A stretch of DNA of 64,000 nt, from the NCBI RefSeq assembly GCF_000615945.1, contig NZ_BAMO01000013.1, positions 1-64,000 of the forward strand, written 5' to 3'. The position numbers and the translations under genes were made by a program. The notes beneath the pieces were generated by a model. That model ran no database searches. It was given only the letters and a program-made list of their open reading frames with translations, and was not told the DNA's origin. The DNA is from Caldalkalibacillus mannanilyticus JCM 10596. Lineage in GTDB: Bacteria; Bacillota; Bacilli; Caldalkalibacillales; JCM-10596. The stretch's first letter is position 1. Every line of letters begins with the position of its first letter. Positions 47,093 through 57,015 of the stretch are shown here, in pieces.

Positions 47093-47198
47093 TTTATCAC
47101 GTTCTAACCGTCGGTAAAATTCCCACTAACCGACGCTAAGAACCTGATAAGGGCGACTAACCATCAGGTGAAACATCTGATGGAAGTCTACTTTATGC
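47093..47198 (+). repeat. Dispersed structured repeat, full-length copy
   Basis: About 105 bases: a first hairpin (GTCGGT ... AACCGAC), a conserved GCTAAGAA..GATAAGGGCGACTAA linker, and a second hairpin (CCATCAGGTG / CATCTGATGG) with tail AAGTCTACTTTAT. The same order is found, inverted, at 58051-58178. It begins next to a TTTTATCAC flank. It could be a MITE/PATE-type element or a structured RNA. Confidence 0.85.
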
Positions 47199-47278
47199 TT
47201 GCCCCCTCCTGTATATGCCATTCACTTATTAATGGAAGGAAGAATAAGCTAAGAGTAGGCTGATTGGAGGGGAAAAAC

Positions 47279-47722
47279 ATGAGCAGAAGGAAGATGTTTC
47301 TTAGATTAAGAAGTAAGGCTTTTCATTTTAGAATGGATATCCCTCTTTGGTGGAAACGATATGCTTTTATCGAGTCGTCCTACGACTCCAAAAGAAAGAT
47401 TATGAACTATAGTTTTAAATTAAGATATCGTAAACCCATTAGAGGAAAGAAGAGTACAACCATTTTTGACCTGTATATTTTTCATATGACAAAAGAAAAG
47501 TGGCTCAGGCAGTTTCAAGATTCACCTTACCAATTTATAGCTTATCGGGAAGGTAAAGTATATTCATACTTGACTCCACTTGAGCCGCCAGAAGAGTTTT
47601 TGCGAAAGGATCAGAGTGATTACCGAAGAGATTTGTTTGAATTTAAAATGCTTTCTCATATGATCAATAAAGATGTTCCCAAAATCATAAAAAGCTTTAA
47701 AATCACGCTTGCAACGAAATAG
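47279..47722 (+). CDS. Hypothetical basic protein
   Basis: I do not recognise this 147-residue protein. It is rich in Arg/Lys and aromatic residues (MSRRKMFLRLRSK, KLRYRKPIRGKKSTT, WLRQFQDSPYQFIAYREGK) and has no signal or TM segment. ATG 47279 follows GGAGGGG; the frame is open to a TTG at 47264 that precedes that site. It is flanked by the full-length repeat and by a terminator overlapping its own stop codon. Confidence 0.7.
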   Translation: MSRRKMFLRLRSKAFHFRMDIPLWWKRYAFIESSYDSKRKIMNYSFKLRYRKPIRGKKSTTIFDLYIFHMTKEKWLRQFQDSPYQFIAYREGKVYSYLTPLEPPEEFLRKDQSDYRRDLFEFKMLSHMINKDVPKIIKSFKITLATK

Positions 47723-47732
47723 AGTTGCAAGC
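47707..47732 (+). terminator. Terminator overlapping the stop of the preceding gene
   Basis: GCTTGCAAC and GTTGCAAGC form a perfect nine-base stem with an eight-base loop containing the stop codon. A short T-rich run follows. Confidence 0.65.
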
Positions 47733-47800
47733 TTCTTTGTTCTCTGAACATAATATTCCTTCTCTAGGGAGAGAGTAAATATGAGGAGGTTGAAAGAACA

Positions 47801-48976
47801 ATGAGTGTCATCAGGAACCATTCCATTGAACTGACTACAGATGGTTATATTGCTTATTTATTTATAGAAGAACCAATGTTAGAGATGGGTTCTGAGTTAG
47901 GAAAACAACTGGAGGATAAGCCTGAAGAGCTAGAGGAAATCGAGGGACAAGCAAGAAGATATGTTCTTGAAAGGTTACCTAATTTAAAAGTGAACATGGT
48001 TAAAGTTCTGTTAGGAACGATCTTAATAACAGCTTTTCCTTTGATGGCTGAAACAAGTGTGGCATCCGCCCAGCAGTCACAAACCTATGTTGTTGTACCA
48101 GGAGATTCTTTATTTTTGATAGCGAAACGCTTTGGAATGACTGTCGATGAATTAAAGCGAATCAATCAACTGACAGGAGATATGATTTTTGTGGGTCAAA
48201 CCCTTCGTCTTACGGCTCCGGCTGAGCAACCCTCCATGACGCGCTATACAGTAGTGGCTGGAGATTCCTTGTTTCTCATAGGGAGAAGATTTGGAGTAAC
48301 GGTTGATCAACTTAGACAGGCAAATAAACTAACGAGTGATACCCTTATGATTGGACAAGTACTTATGATTCCAATTGCCCAGACGGCTCCAACTCCTCCA
48401 GTAGCATTAACCATAGGGTCCACCGGTGGAGCGGTAGAGAATCTTCAGCGACAGTTACAGACCTTAGGTTACTTTAAACACCCGACTATTACGGGCTATT
48501 TTGGTGAAATTACGGCACAGTCTGTTCGTGATTTTCAGAGAGCCTATCAATTGTCCGTTACAGGGGTAGCAGATCAGAATACCGTTAATGAAATTCAAAA
48601 GGCTGTTGTCAAAAGGCAGCTTGTTAGAGATACTTTTTCATACACAGGAGTTCCTTATCTATGGGGAGGATCAACCCCAGCCGGCTTTGATTGTTCTGGG
48701 TTTGTTCATTATATGTTCAATAAACATGGTGTACAAATGACCAGAACCACATCAGAAATGCTGTATAGAATGGGACAACCTATTTCACATGGACAGCTTC
48801 AGCCAGGGGATTTAGTTTTTTATGCGGTGAATGAGCCAGGTGTGATCTCTCATGTTGGATTTTATGCTGGAAACAATCAATTTATCTCAGCTACATCTTC
48901 CAGAGGTATTTGGAGCTATGATTTAAATAATAGCTATTGGTCTAAGTATTATATGGGAGCCAAAAGAATTTATTGA
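47801..48976 (+). CDS. LysM / peptidoglycan-binding / NlpC-P60 endopeptidase
   Basis: Peptidoglycan hydrolase of 391 residues. The order is a cytoplasmic-looking N-terminal segment (1-68), a TM or signal helix (69-90, VLLGTILITAFPLMAETSVA), two LysM domains (about 95-137 and 147-190, each with VPGDSLFLIAKRFG or AGDSLFLIGRRFG), a peptidoglycan-binding domain (205-265) and an NlpC/P60 domain. The Cys nucleophile is in PAGFDCSGFVHYMF and the His in VISHVGFYAG. The start follows GAGGAGGTTG. The hydrolase hydrolyses stem peptides in the wall, possibly at sporulation or germination. The N-terminal segment before the TM is unusual. Confidence 0.9.
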   Translation: MSVIRNHSIELTTDGYIAYLFIEEPMLEMGSELGKQLEDKPEELEEIEGQARRYVLERLPNLKVNMVKVLLGTILITAFPLMAETSVASAQQSQTYVVVPGDSLFLIAKRFGMTVDELKRINQLTGDMIFVGQTLRLTAPAEQPSMTRYTVVAGDSLFLIGRRFGVTVDQLRQANKLTSDTLMIGQVLMIPIAQTAPTPPVALTIGSTGGAVENLQRQLQTLGYFKHPTITGYFGEITAQSVRDFQRAYQLSVTGVADQNTVNEIQKAVVKRQLVRDTFSYTGVPYLWGGSTPAGFDCSGFVHYMFNKHGVQMTRTTSEMLYRMGQPISHGQLQPGDLVFYAVNEPGVISHVGFYAGNNQFISATSSRGIWSYDLNNSYWSKYYMGAKRIY

Positions 48977-48986
48977 TGAAGTAAGA

Positions 48987-49053
48987 AAGAGAAGGTACAA
49001 ACAATGAGGATGATCCATCGCCTCTATGTTTAACCCTTCTCTTTTCTTTTTTT
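48987..49053. terminator. Terminator between convergent genes
   Basis: AAGAGAAGG (48987-48995) and CCTTCTCTT (49035-49043) with an inner GAGG/CCTC stem and T residues, between the NlpC/P60 gene and pdaA. Confidence 0.6.
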
Positions 49054-49062
49054 GTCTGCTAG

Positions 49063-49893
49063 TTATAACGATTGAAATAGGTGGGGGTCATCAAATCTCT
49101 TCTCCATCATGAGATCATCCAAGCTTTTGAATTGGTACCCTTGCTTGCGAAGGTCATCAATTACTTGGCCTAGTGCATCTGCGTTGTCCTTTGAAACGGT
49201 ATGGAGAAGGAGAATCGCTCCAGGATGGATCTGTGAAGTGATATGATCGTAAGCATATTTCCATCCTTTTTGCTGATCAACTAACCAGTCCTTAAAGGCT
49301 AAGGACCAGAAAACATTGTGATAACCCAGCTCTTCTGAAAGGGCTAAGGTTCGTTCACTGAAAATTCCTCTAGGTGCACGGAGATAGGTCATTGGGGGAG
49401 CGCCAGTAAGCTTTTGAAACTCATCATTGACTTTATTGAGCTCTTCTTTTAGACGCTGGTCATCCACTCTGGTTAGGTCTGGATGATGCCAGGAGTGATT
49501 TCCTACTAGATGTCCTTCATGGACCATACGTTTAACTAAGTCTGGCTGATCCTTCAGATAATGCCCCGTAATGAAAAAAATAGCGGGTACTTTTTTTTCT
49601 TTCAAAATATCTAATATTTTTGCTGTGTAGCCATTTTCATACCCGTTGTCAAAGGTGAGGTAGATGTTTTTCTTTTTGGTATCTCCAATATAAAAGCCAC
49701 CGTATCTTTCCAGGAGCTGATCATATTCCTTTCCAGCGGATGGAGGCTGCTGATTCTTGCTTTTAGAAAAACCCCAATGGATGGGTTTATTGGAGTAGCC
49801 TTGAGCTACGTTTGGTTGAAGAATAAGACTGCTGACAATCAGCCCAAAAATAAGCAACAATTTGGAGAGAAGTACTCTGGATTTTTTATTCAT
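49063..49893 (-). CDS. pdaA: Peptidoglycan N-acetylmuramic acid deacetylase PdaA
   Basis: Deacetylates muramic acid residues, needed for muramic-delta-lactam in the spore cortex. There is a signal peptide (LLLIFGLIVSSLILQPNVAQG), then a NodB polysaccharide-deacetylase domain. Its motif 1 is TFDNGYENG, in the PdaA-specific form with Asn, and motif 2 is HSWHHPDL; the RAPRG and LLHTV motifs follow. The 276-residue length fits. The start follows AGAAGGGAGATC. Divergent from mrfA. Confidence 0.93.
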   Translation of the reverse strand: MNKKSRVLLSKLLLIFGLIVSSLILQPNVAQGYSNKPIHWGFSKSKNQQPPSAGKEYDQLLERYGGFYIGDTKKKNIYLTFDNGYENGYTAKILDILKEKKVPAIFFITGHYLKDQPDLVKRMVHEGHLVGNHSWHHPDLTRVDDQRLKEELNKVNDEFQKLTGAPPMTYLRAPRGIFSERTLALSEELGYHNVFWSLAFKDWLVDQQKGWKYAYDHITSQIHPGAILLLHTVSKDNADALGQVIDDLRKQGYQFKSLDDLMMEKRFDDPHLFQSL

Positions 49894-50078
49894 TGCTGTT
49901 TGATCTCCCTTCTAATATCACCTAACCCTATTTTTAGTGGGAAAGAAGGAAGTTATTCATCCCTAATTAAAATCTCAGATTTACTTAGTGTGGAAAGATT
50001 CAGTCTAGAAAAGCTTTGCGAATCGAACGTTTATTCGGTAAAATAAGGGGAGGATTGAGGCGATTGGAGGGAAAAGCA

Positions 50079-52376
50079 ATGAGAATAAAGAAAAAGATGA
50101 ACGAGCTAATACAAGTATTTCAAAACCATGAGGAGTATAGGAACCAAATTGAATATTGGCATACTATTCCTGCCCAAGCAGCGAGGACAGAGGAGTTTCC
50201 CGAAACGATTGATTTTAGAATCAAGGGAGCGTTAGCTAAAAAAGGAGTAACGTCGTTGTATAGTCATCAGGCTTCTGCTTATCGTGCTGTGATGCAAAAG
50301 AAGGAACATATCGTGGCCATTACTCCAACAGCTTCTGGAAAAACCCTCTGCTACAACTTACCAGTCTTACAATCCATTGTGGAGAACCCTTCAAGCCGTT
50401 CTCTCTATATCTTTCCAACGAAAGCCTTGGCACAAGATCAAAAAAGCGAAATGAATGAGTTGATCAATGAGATTGGGCTAGAGATAAAAAGCTATACCTA
50501 TGACGGAGATACTCCGGCAAATATCCGTCAGGTGGTACGACAGGCTGGACATATTGTGATCACAAATCCCGATATGCTGCATTCAGCGATCTTGCCACAT
50601 CATACGAAATGGGTTTCTCTATTTGAGAATTTAGAATTTGTTATTATAGATGAACTACATATGTATCGAGGGGTTTTTGGCAGTCATGTAGCCAATGTAC
50701 TTAGAAGATTACAGAGAATATGCCATTACTACGGAAGCCGTCCCCGATTTATTTGTACTTCTGCTACGATTGCCAACCCACAGGAACTGGCTGAAGAGTT
50801 GCTTGAACAAAAAGTGACGTTAATAGATAACAATGGTGCTCCTCGGGGAACCAAGCATTTGGTTTTTTATAATCCTCCGATCATAAATAAGCCGCTGAAC
50901 ATTCGCCGAAGCGCGACGTTAGAGGCTCGAAAAGTAGCGGCTGAGCTATTAAGCAATGGAATCCAAACCATCGTCTTTGCTCGCAGTCGAGTCCGAGTTG
51001 AAATCTTATTGAACTACTTGCAGCAATTAGTGCAGAAAGAGTTAGGACCTAAATCTATTCGTGGCTATCGAGGTGGCTATCTACCTAAGGAGAGAAGGGA
51101 GATTGAGCAGGGTTTACGAGAAGGAAGGATCATGGGAGTGATTAGTACAAATGCTTTAGAGCTGGGAGTGGACATCGGGCAACTTCAAGCTTGCGTGATA
51201 ACAGGATATCCAGGCTCCATTGCCAGTACGTGGCAACAGGCAGGGAGAGCAGGACGAAGACAAGATGAATCGCTTATTTTTATGATCGCCAGTTCAAGTC
51301 CCTTAGACCAGTACATCATCCAACACCCTGATTATTTTCTGCATCGCAGTCCAGAACATGCCCGGATTTCACCTAACAATCTTATTATTTTAGTCGATCA
51401 TATCAAATGTGCGGCTTATGAACTTCCTTTTTCGGAAAGTGAAACCTTTGGGAACGTGGAGATCGAAGAAATTTTATCTTTTTTAACAGAGGAACAAATA
51501 GTGCACTATCAAAGAGGGAAATGGTATTGGATGAATGATTCCTTTCCCGCCCATAATATTTCACTTCGCTCTGCTTCTCAAGAGAATGTAGTTATTATTG
51601 ACTACACCGATCAAGCCAATGTCAAAGTTATCGGAGAAATGGATCGGTTCAGCTCGCTAACCTTACTTCATGATGAAGCCATATATCTGCATCAAGGAGT
51701 TCAATATCAGGTAGAGAAACTAGATTATGAAGAGAAAAAGGCATTTGTCAGACAAGTGGAGGTCGATTATTATACCGATGCCAATCTAGCGGTACAATTA
51801 AAGGTATTAGAGGTGGATTTGGAGCGGCAAGTAGATGAAACAACGCTTTCCTTCGGTGAGGTTACAGTTAATGCGATGGCTACGATTTTTAAGAAGATCA
51901 GATTCGAAACCCATGAGAATATTGGCTCGGGTCCCATTCACTTACCTGAAGAAGAGATGCACACTTCCTCTACTTGGATCAGTATGGCTGCAGGGTTTGA
52001 GGAGCGTATTGGAAGAGAAAATATGTTAGCAGGCTTAACGGGTATAGCTCATGTGTTAGCACATGTCGTCCCCTTATTTGTTATGTGCGACCCACGTGAT
52101 GTGCATGTGGTTCCACAAATTAAAGCGATTCATTCTGCTCAGCCGACGATTTTTCTCTATGACCGATATCCTGGCGGGATCGGTTTAAGTGAACAGGTTT
52201 TTCACGACTTTACAACCATCATTCGAGAGGTTGAACAGGTAATTCGTCGATGTCCCTGTCAGGAGGGATGTCCCTCATGCATCGGTACATCTGGGGATGG
52301 TTCAATGAATAGTAAGGAGCTTTCTCTCCTTCTTTTATCTTCTATGCAAGGTGAAGGTGATGGTCTTGACTCTTAA
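50079..52376 (+). CDS. mrfA: DEAD/DEAH-family helicase MrfA (YprA)
   Basis: ATP-dependent DNA helicase of 765 residues; in Bacillus subtilis it works with MrfB in excision repair of mitomycin C damage. Motif I TPTASGKTLC, motif Ia FPTKALAQDQ, motif II IIDELHMYRG, motif III CTSATIAN, motif VI WQQAGRAGRR; a DUF1998-type C-terminal domain ends in the zinc-binding Cys cluster RRCPCQEGCPSCIG. ATG 50079 follows GGAGGGAAAAGCA; the open frame upstream to 50016 is not needed. It overlaps mrfB by 17 bases. Confidence 0.94.
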   Translation: MRIKKKMNELIQVFQNHEEYRNQIEYWHTIPAQAARTEEFPETIDFRIKGALAKKGVTSLYSHQASAYRAVMQKKEHIVAITPTASGKTLCYNLPVLQSIVENPSSRSLYIFPTKALAQDQKSEMNELINEIGLEIKSYTYDGDTPANIRQVVRQAGHIVITNPDMLHSAILPHHTKWVSLFENLEFVIIDELHMYRGVFGSHVANVLRRLQRICHYYGSRPRFICTSATIANPQELAEELLEQKVTLIDNNGAPRGTKHLVFYNPPIINKPLNIRRSATLEARKVAAELLSNGIQTIVFARSRVRVEILLNYLQQLVQKELGPKSIRGYRGGYLPKERREIEQGLREGRIMGVISTNALELGVDIGQLQACVITGYPGSIASTWQQAGRAGRRQDESLIFMIASSSPLDQYIIQHPDYFLHRSPEHARISPNNLIILVDHIKCAAYELPFSESETFGNVEIEEILSFLTEEQIVHYQRGKWYWMNDSFPAHNISLRSASQENVVIIDYTDQANVKVIGEMDRFSSLTLLHDEAIYLHQGVQYQVEKLDYEEKKAFVRQVEVDYYTDANLAVQLKVLEVDLERQVDETTLSFGEVTVNAMATIFKKIRFETHENIGSGPIHLPEEEMHTSSTWISMAAGFEERIGRENMLAGLTGIAHVLAHVVPLFVMCDPRDVHVVPQIKAIHSAQPTIFLYDRYPGGIGLSEQVFHDFTTIIREVEQVIRRCPCQEGCPSCIGTSGDGSMNSKELSLLLLSSMQGEGDGLDS

Positions 52377-53675
52377 AGGAAAATTAAATCGAATGAAGTC
52401 ACATATCCTCCCAGAGAAGTCTTCATTGCCCAAAACGAAAGAAAAAGAGCCTCATTTTTTGTCCTTGAATCGTCAAGAAAACCAAGAGTTTGGTGATTTG
52501 GAGAAATGGAGAGAAATAGGGAGTGAACCTATTAAGGTAGGGGATGAGGTGATTTTTCGGCGAGATCGATTCTTTCCCCTTCACCAAAAACATGGCTATT
52601 ATGCATTTGAGCGACTATACGAGGTTATGGAGCAATGGAACAAGCAAGCTCTAACTCATCCACTGTCAGCTCATACTCTTCAGCCAAGCGACCTCTTGTT
52701 TTTCGATACTGAAACAACTGGATTAGGCGGAGGAGCGGGAAATACCATCTTTATGTTAGGCTATGCCAAGGTGGTCAAGGAGCACCTACAGGTCACTCAA
52801 CTTTTTTTGCCAGGTCCCGCTTCAGAGGTTCTGTTCTATAGGCAATTTCTTGAGGATAATAAAGAGAGTAAGAATATCGTGAGTTACAATGGCAAAGCCT
52901 TTGATTGGCCTCAAGTAAAAACACGGCATACTTTACAACGAAACGAACTTCCCCCGCTCCCTCAGTTTGGGCACTTTGATTTATTACATGCCTCTCGACG
53001 ACTTTGGAAGGAAGAGCTTCCTTCCTGTCGTTTAGGAATCGTAGAGGAGCATAAATTAGGATTTATTCGTGAAGGAGATACTCCGGGACATCTGGCTCCG
53101 CTCCTTTATTTTGAATATTTGCAGAGCTAGATGTCACACCATTAGAGGGGATTTTCCAACATAACGAATGGGATGTATGCTCGTTAGTCACATTATACAT
53201 TCATCTATCCCTACAATTGCTGTCGTTAGCAGAAGGCTCTCTATCTCAAAAAGAGTATCTGGAAATTGGACGCTGGTTTGAAGCGCTAGGGGAAGCAGAG
53301 CGAGCCCTCCCTTTTCTCCAGCAAGCCATGAAAAGCAAAGGTAGCTATGAGTGGATTGCCAAGCATGAATTGGCGAAGCTTCACAAAAAAAGAAAAGAAT
53401 ATGATCTCGCCCGTGGCTATTGGGAAGAAATTGCGGCTTCAACTTTAAAAAATATTGAAGTGAATATCGAACTGGCTAAGTTGTATGAGCATGTTTATAA
53501 AGATTATGAAAAGTCATTATACTATGCAGAAACAGCATTTCAGGAGTGGAGATCAAGAGGGAGGGTGCTAAGAAAAAGCTGTCATACAGACACGCGTGAA
53601 GAATTTATGAGAAGGATCGACAGGCTGAAGCAGAAGATAGGGAAGAGCTACACACAGGACCGTACTTTATTTTGA
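52360..53675 (+). pseudogene. mrfB: MrfB (YprB) DnaQ-like exonuclease with TPR region, one-base frameshift
   Basis: Partner nuclease of MrfA. The N-terminal half has an RNase H-like exonuclease fold with DFFDTETTGLG-like FFDTETTGLGGG and later SYNGKAFDWPQVKTR. The first frame stops at 53130 (YLQS); the next resumes in the same region and reads DVTPLEGIFQHNEWDVCSL, the conserved continuation with the last catalytic Asp, then the C-terminal TPR-like repeats. Restoring one base near 53128 gives a 438-residue protein, slightly longer than B. subtilis YprB. The base is not uniquely placed. It is probably intact in the organism. Confidence 0.88.
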
Positions 53676-53786
53676 TCTTTCATGAAACAGTTTTTTGTGA
53701 TTTGGACAACCTATAGTCGAGCTGTATGCTATAATGAGGCTATATCCAATCATTATTTGACCTTATATTAATGGGGGAGCATCCAA

Positions 53787-54116
53787 ATGAGCCAAAATCA
53801 GAACATTGAACACTTGAATACGTTCTTTAAAGAGAAGTTGGAGCAGGCGAAAGTACATTTTGAACGCACAATTGATTGTAAACACACTGAATTTGACGAT
53901 TTATATCCCTACATGAGTGAGCAACCTCAATTTTTTTGGTATAAACGTTATGTAGCATGGCAGGAAGTGTTAACCGTTGTTCGATTAGCACAGGAATTAG
54001 AACTTGAGTGGAAACACGCTTTCACAGAAAAACAAGCAGAATATATTGAAAAGAAGGTTCTAGATGCGAAAGTATTAGATCAATGGTATGATAATTCAAC
54101 CCTGTCTATTGAATAG
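53787..54116 (+). CDS. Hypothetical cytosolic protein
   Basis: I do not recognise this 109-residue, largely helical, acidic protein (IEHLNTFFKEKLEQAKVHFE near the start; LTVVRLAQELELEWKHAF in the middle). There are no signal or TM segments. The start follows GGGGGAGCATCCAA, and a TGCTATAAT extended -10 lies upstream (53728-53736). Its own terminator overlaps the stop codon. It could be a small regulatory or structural protein. Confidence 0.7.
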   Translation: MSQNQNIEHLNTFFKEKLEQAKVHFERTIDCKHTEFDDLYPYMSEQPQFFWYKRYVAWQEVLTVVRLAQELELEWKHAFTEKQAEYIEKKVLDAKVLDQWYDNSTLSIE

Positions 54117-54127
54117 TCAGGGTTTTT
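54098..54127 (+). terminator. Terminator after the hypothetical gene
   Basis: AACCCTG (54098-54104) and CAGGGTT (54118-54124) with a 13-base loop that includes the stop codon, followed by T residues. Confidence 0.75.
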
Positions 54128-54182
54128 TCACATTCTGATGGGGAAGAATGATAAATTATAGATTCTGTAAGGAGTGAAGAGC

Positions 54183-55146
54183 ATGTCACAAGAAATGAAT
54201 CTAGAGCTTGCCACTTTTGCTGGCGGATGCTTTTGGTGTATGGTGCAGCCTTTTGATGAGTTGCCAGGTATAGTAAGTTGAATCTGGCTATACCGGTGGG
54301 TTTAAAGAGAATCCAACCTATGAAGAGGTATGCTCAGAAACTACTGGTCACTATGAAGCTGTTCAAATTACTTTTGATCCTTCCGTTTTTCCTTATGAAA
54401 AGTTACTGGACATGTTTTGGAAACAAATTGACCCAACAGATCCAAGCGGGCAATTTCATGATCGTGGTGACTCCTATCGTACTGCTATTTTCTACCATAA
54501 TGAAGAGCAAAGAATCAAAGCAGAAGCCTCTAAGAAAGAGCTTGCTGAAAACGGTCCCTTTCAGAAGCCGATTGTTACTGAGATTATTCCGGCAAAGCCT
54601 TTTTATCCTGCTGAGGAATATCATCAACATTATTATAAGAAGAACCCCTTCCATTACAAGCGTTACAAAGTGGGCTCGGGAAGAGAAGTATTTACTGAGA
54701 ACTCTTGGAAATTACATAAAAATACGAGTGAACTGCAAGAGTTATTAACTCCTATTCAATATGAAGTAACTCAAAATAATGGGACAGAGCCTCCCTTTCA
54801 GAACGATTTTTGGGATCATAAGGAAGAGGGGATCTATGTGGATGTTGTTTCTGGGGAACCCCTGTTTAGCTCTCTCGAGAAGTTTGATTCTGGATGTGGT
54901 TGGCCTAGTTTTACAAAACCGTTGCACGAGTCACAGATCAAAGAGAAACAGGACCTGAGTCATTTTATGATTCGAACCGAAGTACGCAGTAAATTTGGAG
55001 ATTCCCATTTGGGGCATGTCTTTAATGATGGTCCTGGTCCTACTGGGCTGCGCTATTGTATTAATTCTGCTGCTCTACGATTTATCCCCAAGGATCAGTT
55101 GAAAGAAGAAGGGTATGGCGAATATCTTTCCTTGTTTGAGAGGTAG
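54183..55146 (+). pseudogene. msrAB: Methionine sulfoxide reductase MsrA-MsrB fusion, two missing bases
   Basis: Reduces both methionine sulfoxide stereoisomers. The N-terminal MsrA domain has the catalytic GGCFWC (Cys16) and YHNEEQ; the C-terminal MsrB domain has SGCGWPSF and RYCINSA with the catalytic Cys. The first frame stops at 54281 after PGIVS. Restoring two bases (AAG to AAAGG) gives [13 protein letters not shown], the conserved MsrA sequence, and a 321-residue protein, the normal fused length. The start ATG 54183 follows AAGGAGTGAAGAGC. The break is most likely sequence error. Confidence 0.9.
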
Positions 55147-55278
55147 ATAAGCTTCCTTCATGAATGATGGAAAGAAGGCTTCATAGATAGGCATAGAAAA
55201 ACATTTGTTTTTATGGTATAACTACTATTAAATGTCTATCTATAGATGACTAAGAAGGGAAGAAAGGTTGAGTAGTAC

Positions 55279-56931
55279 ATGGAAAATAATAATGCAGCAT
55301 CTAACTTTATTAGAAATAAGATCATAGATGATTTGAATAGTGGAAAACATAAGCAAATCATCACTCGCTTTCCTCCAGAGCCTAATGGATACTTACATAT
55401 TGGACATGCCAAATCAATCGTTCTCAATTTTGATATTGCCGATGAATTTCAGGGGAAGACCAATTTAAGATTTGATGACACGAACCCATTAAAAGAAGAT
55501 ATAGAATATGTAGAGTCCATTAAAGAAGATGTGAAATGGTTAGGTTACGAATGGGACGGATTGTTTTTCGCTTCAGATTATTTTGAAGAAATGTATGAAA
55601 AAGCAGTTCTCTTGATTCAGAAGGGGCTTGCTTATGTTGATGATTTGTCAGCTGATGAAATTAGAGAATACAGAGGTACACTAACTGAACCAGGGAAGGA
55701 TAGTCCCTACCGTACCCGCTCTGTGGAAGAGAATCTAGCTCTTTTTCAAGAAATGAGAGAAGGTCAATTTAAGGATGGAGAGAAGGTCTTAAGAGCTAAA
55801 ATAGACATGGCGTCACCGAATCTGACGCTGAGAGATCCTGTGTTGTATCGAATTGCTCACGCGACTCATCATAACACTGGAGATCAATGGTGTATCTACC
55901 CTATGTATGACTTTGCTCATCCATTAGAGGATGCTATTGAAGGAATTACGCATTCTTTATGTACATTGGAATTTGAAGAGCACCGTCCGTTGTATAATTG
56001 GGTCATTGCAGAGTGTGAAATGGAATGTCAGCCTCAACAAATCGAGTTTGGCAGACTGAACTTAACCAACACGGTAATGAGTAAAAGATTCCTTAAACAG
56101 CTTGTGGATGAAAAAAGAGTGGATGGCTGGGATGATCCACGTCTCCCCACGATTTCTGGTTTAAGACGCAGAGGATATACCCCTGAATCGATCCGCCAAT
56201 TTTGCCGAGAAATTGGAGTGACGAAGGGAAGAGGAGCTGTCGATGTACAAATGCTAGAGCACTTTATTCGTGAGGATTTGAAATTAAAAGCTCCACGGAC
56301 GATGGGTGTTGTTCATCCGCTAAAAGTGGTGATCACCAATTATCCAGAAAATCAAGTAGAGATGCTTGAGGCAGAAATTAACCCTGAGAATGAAGAAATG
56401 GGACATAGACAAATCCCATTCTCTAGAGAGATCTATATCGAACAAGATGATTTTATGGAGAATCCTCCGCCGAAATATTTCCGGCTTTATCCAGGGAATG
56501 AAGTGCGTTTGAAGCATGCGTACTTTATTAAATGTCATGATGTGATCAAAGACGAATCTGGAAATATCCTAGAAATCCATTGCACTTACGATCCAGAAAC
56601 GAAGAGCGGCTCCGGATTTACTGGAAGAAAAGTGAAGGGGACGATTCACTGGGTTGAAGCGAGTCAAGCAGTTTCAGCAGAGTTTCGCTTATATGAGCCT
56701 TTAATAGAAGATGAAGAGATAGAAGAAGGAAAGACGTTCCTAGACTATCTAAATCCTCATTCTCTAGAGGTTTTACAGGGCTATGTAGAACCCAATATGA
56801 AAGGGGTTCAAGGACAGGATAAGTATCAATTTTTTAGACATGGATACTTTAATGCAGACCCAGTCTTAACAACAGAAGAAAAGCCTGTATTTAACCGTAT
56901 CGTATCCCTGAAGAGTTCATTTAAGCTATAA
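55279..56931 (+). CDS. glnS: Glutaminyl-tRNA synthetase
   Basis: Charges tRNA-Gln directly. Class I signatures: [16 protein letters not shown] (HIGH at 40-43) and VMSKR near residue 268 in the KMSKS position. The discriminating segments LRFDDTNP and [18 protein letters not shown] belong to GlnRS rather than GltX. The C-terminal beta-barrel domain from about residue 340 binds the anticodon. The 550-residue length fits. The start is ATG behind GGTTGAGTAGTAC and GGGAAGAAAGG. No T-box leader was seen upstream. GlnRS is uncommon in Bacilli, where Glu-tRNA-Gln amidation by GatCAB is the rule. Confidence 0.95.
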   Translation: MENNNAASNFIRNKIIDDLNSGKHKQIITRFPPEPNGYLHIGHAKSIVLNFDIADEFQGKTNLRFDDTNPLKEDIEYVESIKEDVKWLGYEWDGLFFASDYFEEMYEKAVLLIQKGLAYVDDLSADEIREYRGTLTEPGKDSPYRTRSVEENLALFQEMREGQFKDGEKVLRAKIDMASPNLTLRDPVLYRIAHATHHNTGDQWCIYPMYDFAHPLEDAIEGITHSLCTLEFEEHRPLYNWVIAECEMECQPQQIEFGRLNLTNTVMSKRFLKQLVDEKRVDGWDDPRLPTISGLRRRGYTPESIRQFCREIGVTKGRGAVDVQMLEHFIREDLKLKAPRTMGVVHPLKVVITNYPENQVEMLEAEINPENEEMGHRQIPFSREIYIEQDDFMENPPPKYFRLYPGNEVRLKHAYFIKCHDVIKDESGNILEIHCTYDPETKSGSGFTGRKVKGTIHWVEASQAVSAEFRLYEPLIEDEEIEEGKTFLDYLNPHSLEVLQGYVEPNMKGVQGQDKYQFFRHGYFNADPVLTTEEKPVFNRIVSLKSSFKL

Positions 56932-56960
56932 AATAGAGAGAGCAAATATGTTACTATAAG

Positions 56961-57001
56961 AAAGCATCGGAAGAATATTTCTTCATCCGATGGCTTTTCT
57001 T
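56961..57001. terminator. Terminator between convergent glnS and rarD
   Basis: AAAGCATCGGA (56961-56971) and TCCGATGGCTTT (56986-56997) with T residues, in the space between the two genes. Confidence 0.6.
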
Positions 57002-57015
57002 AATGATGTTATTTC

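Noticed and set aside
55147-55278. T-box riboswitch ahead of glnS
   Set aside because: No TGGNACC-type T-box sequence or terminator was seen.
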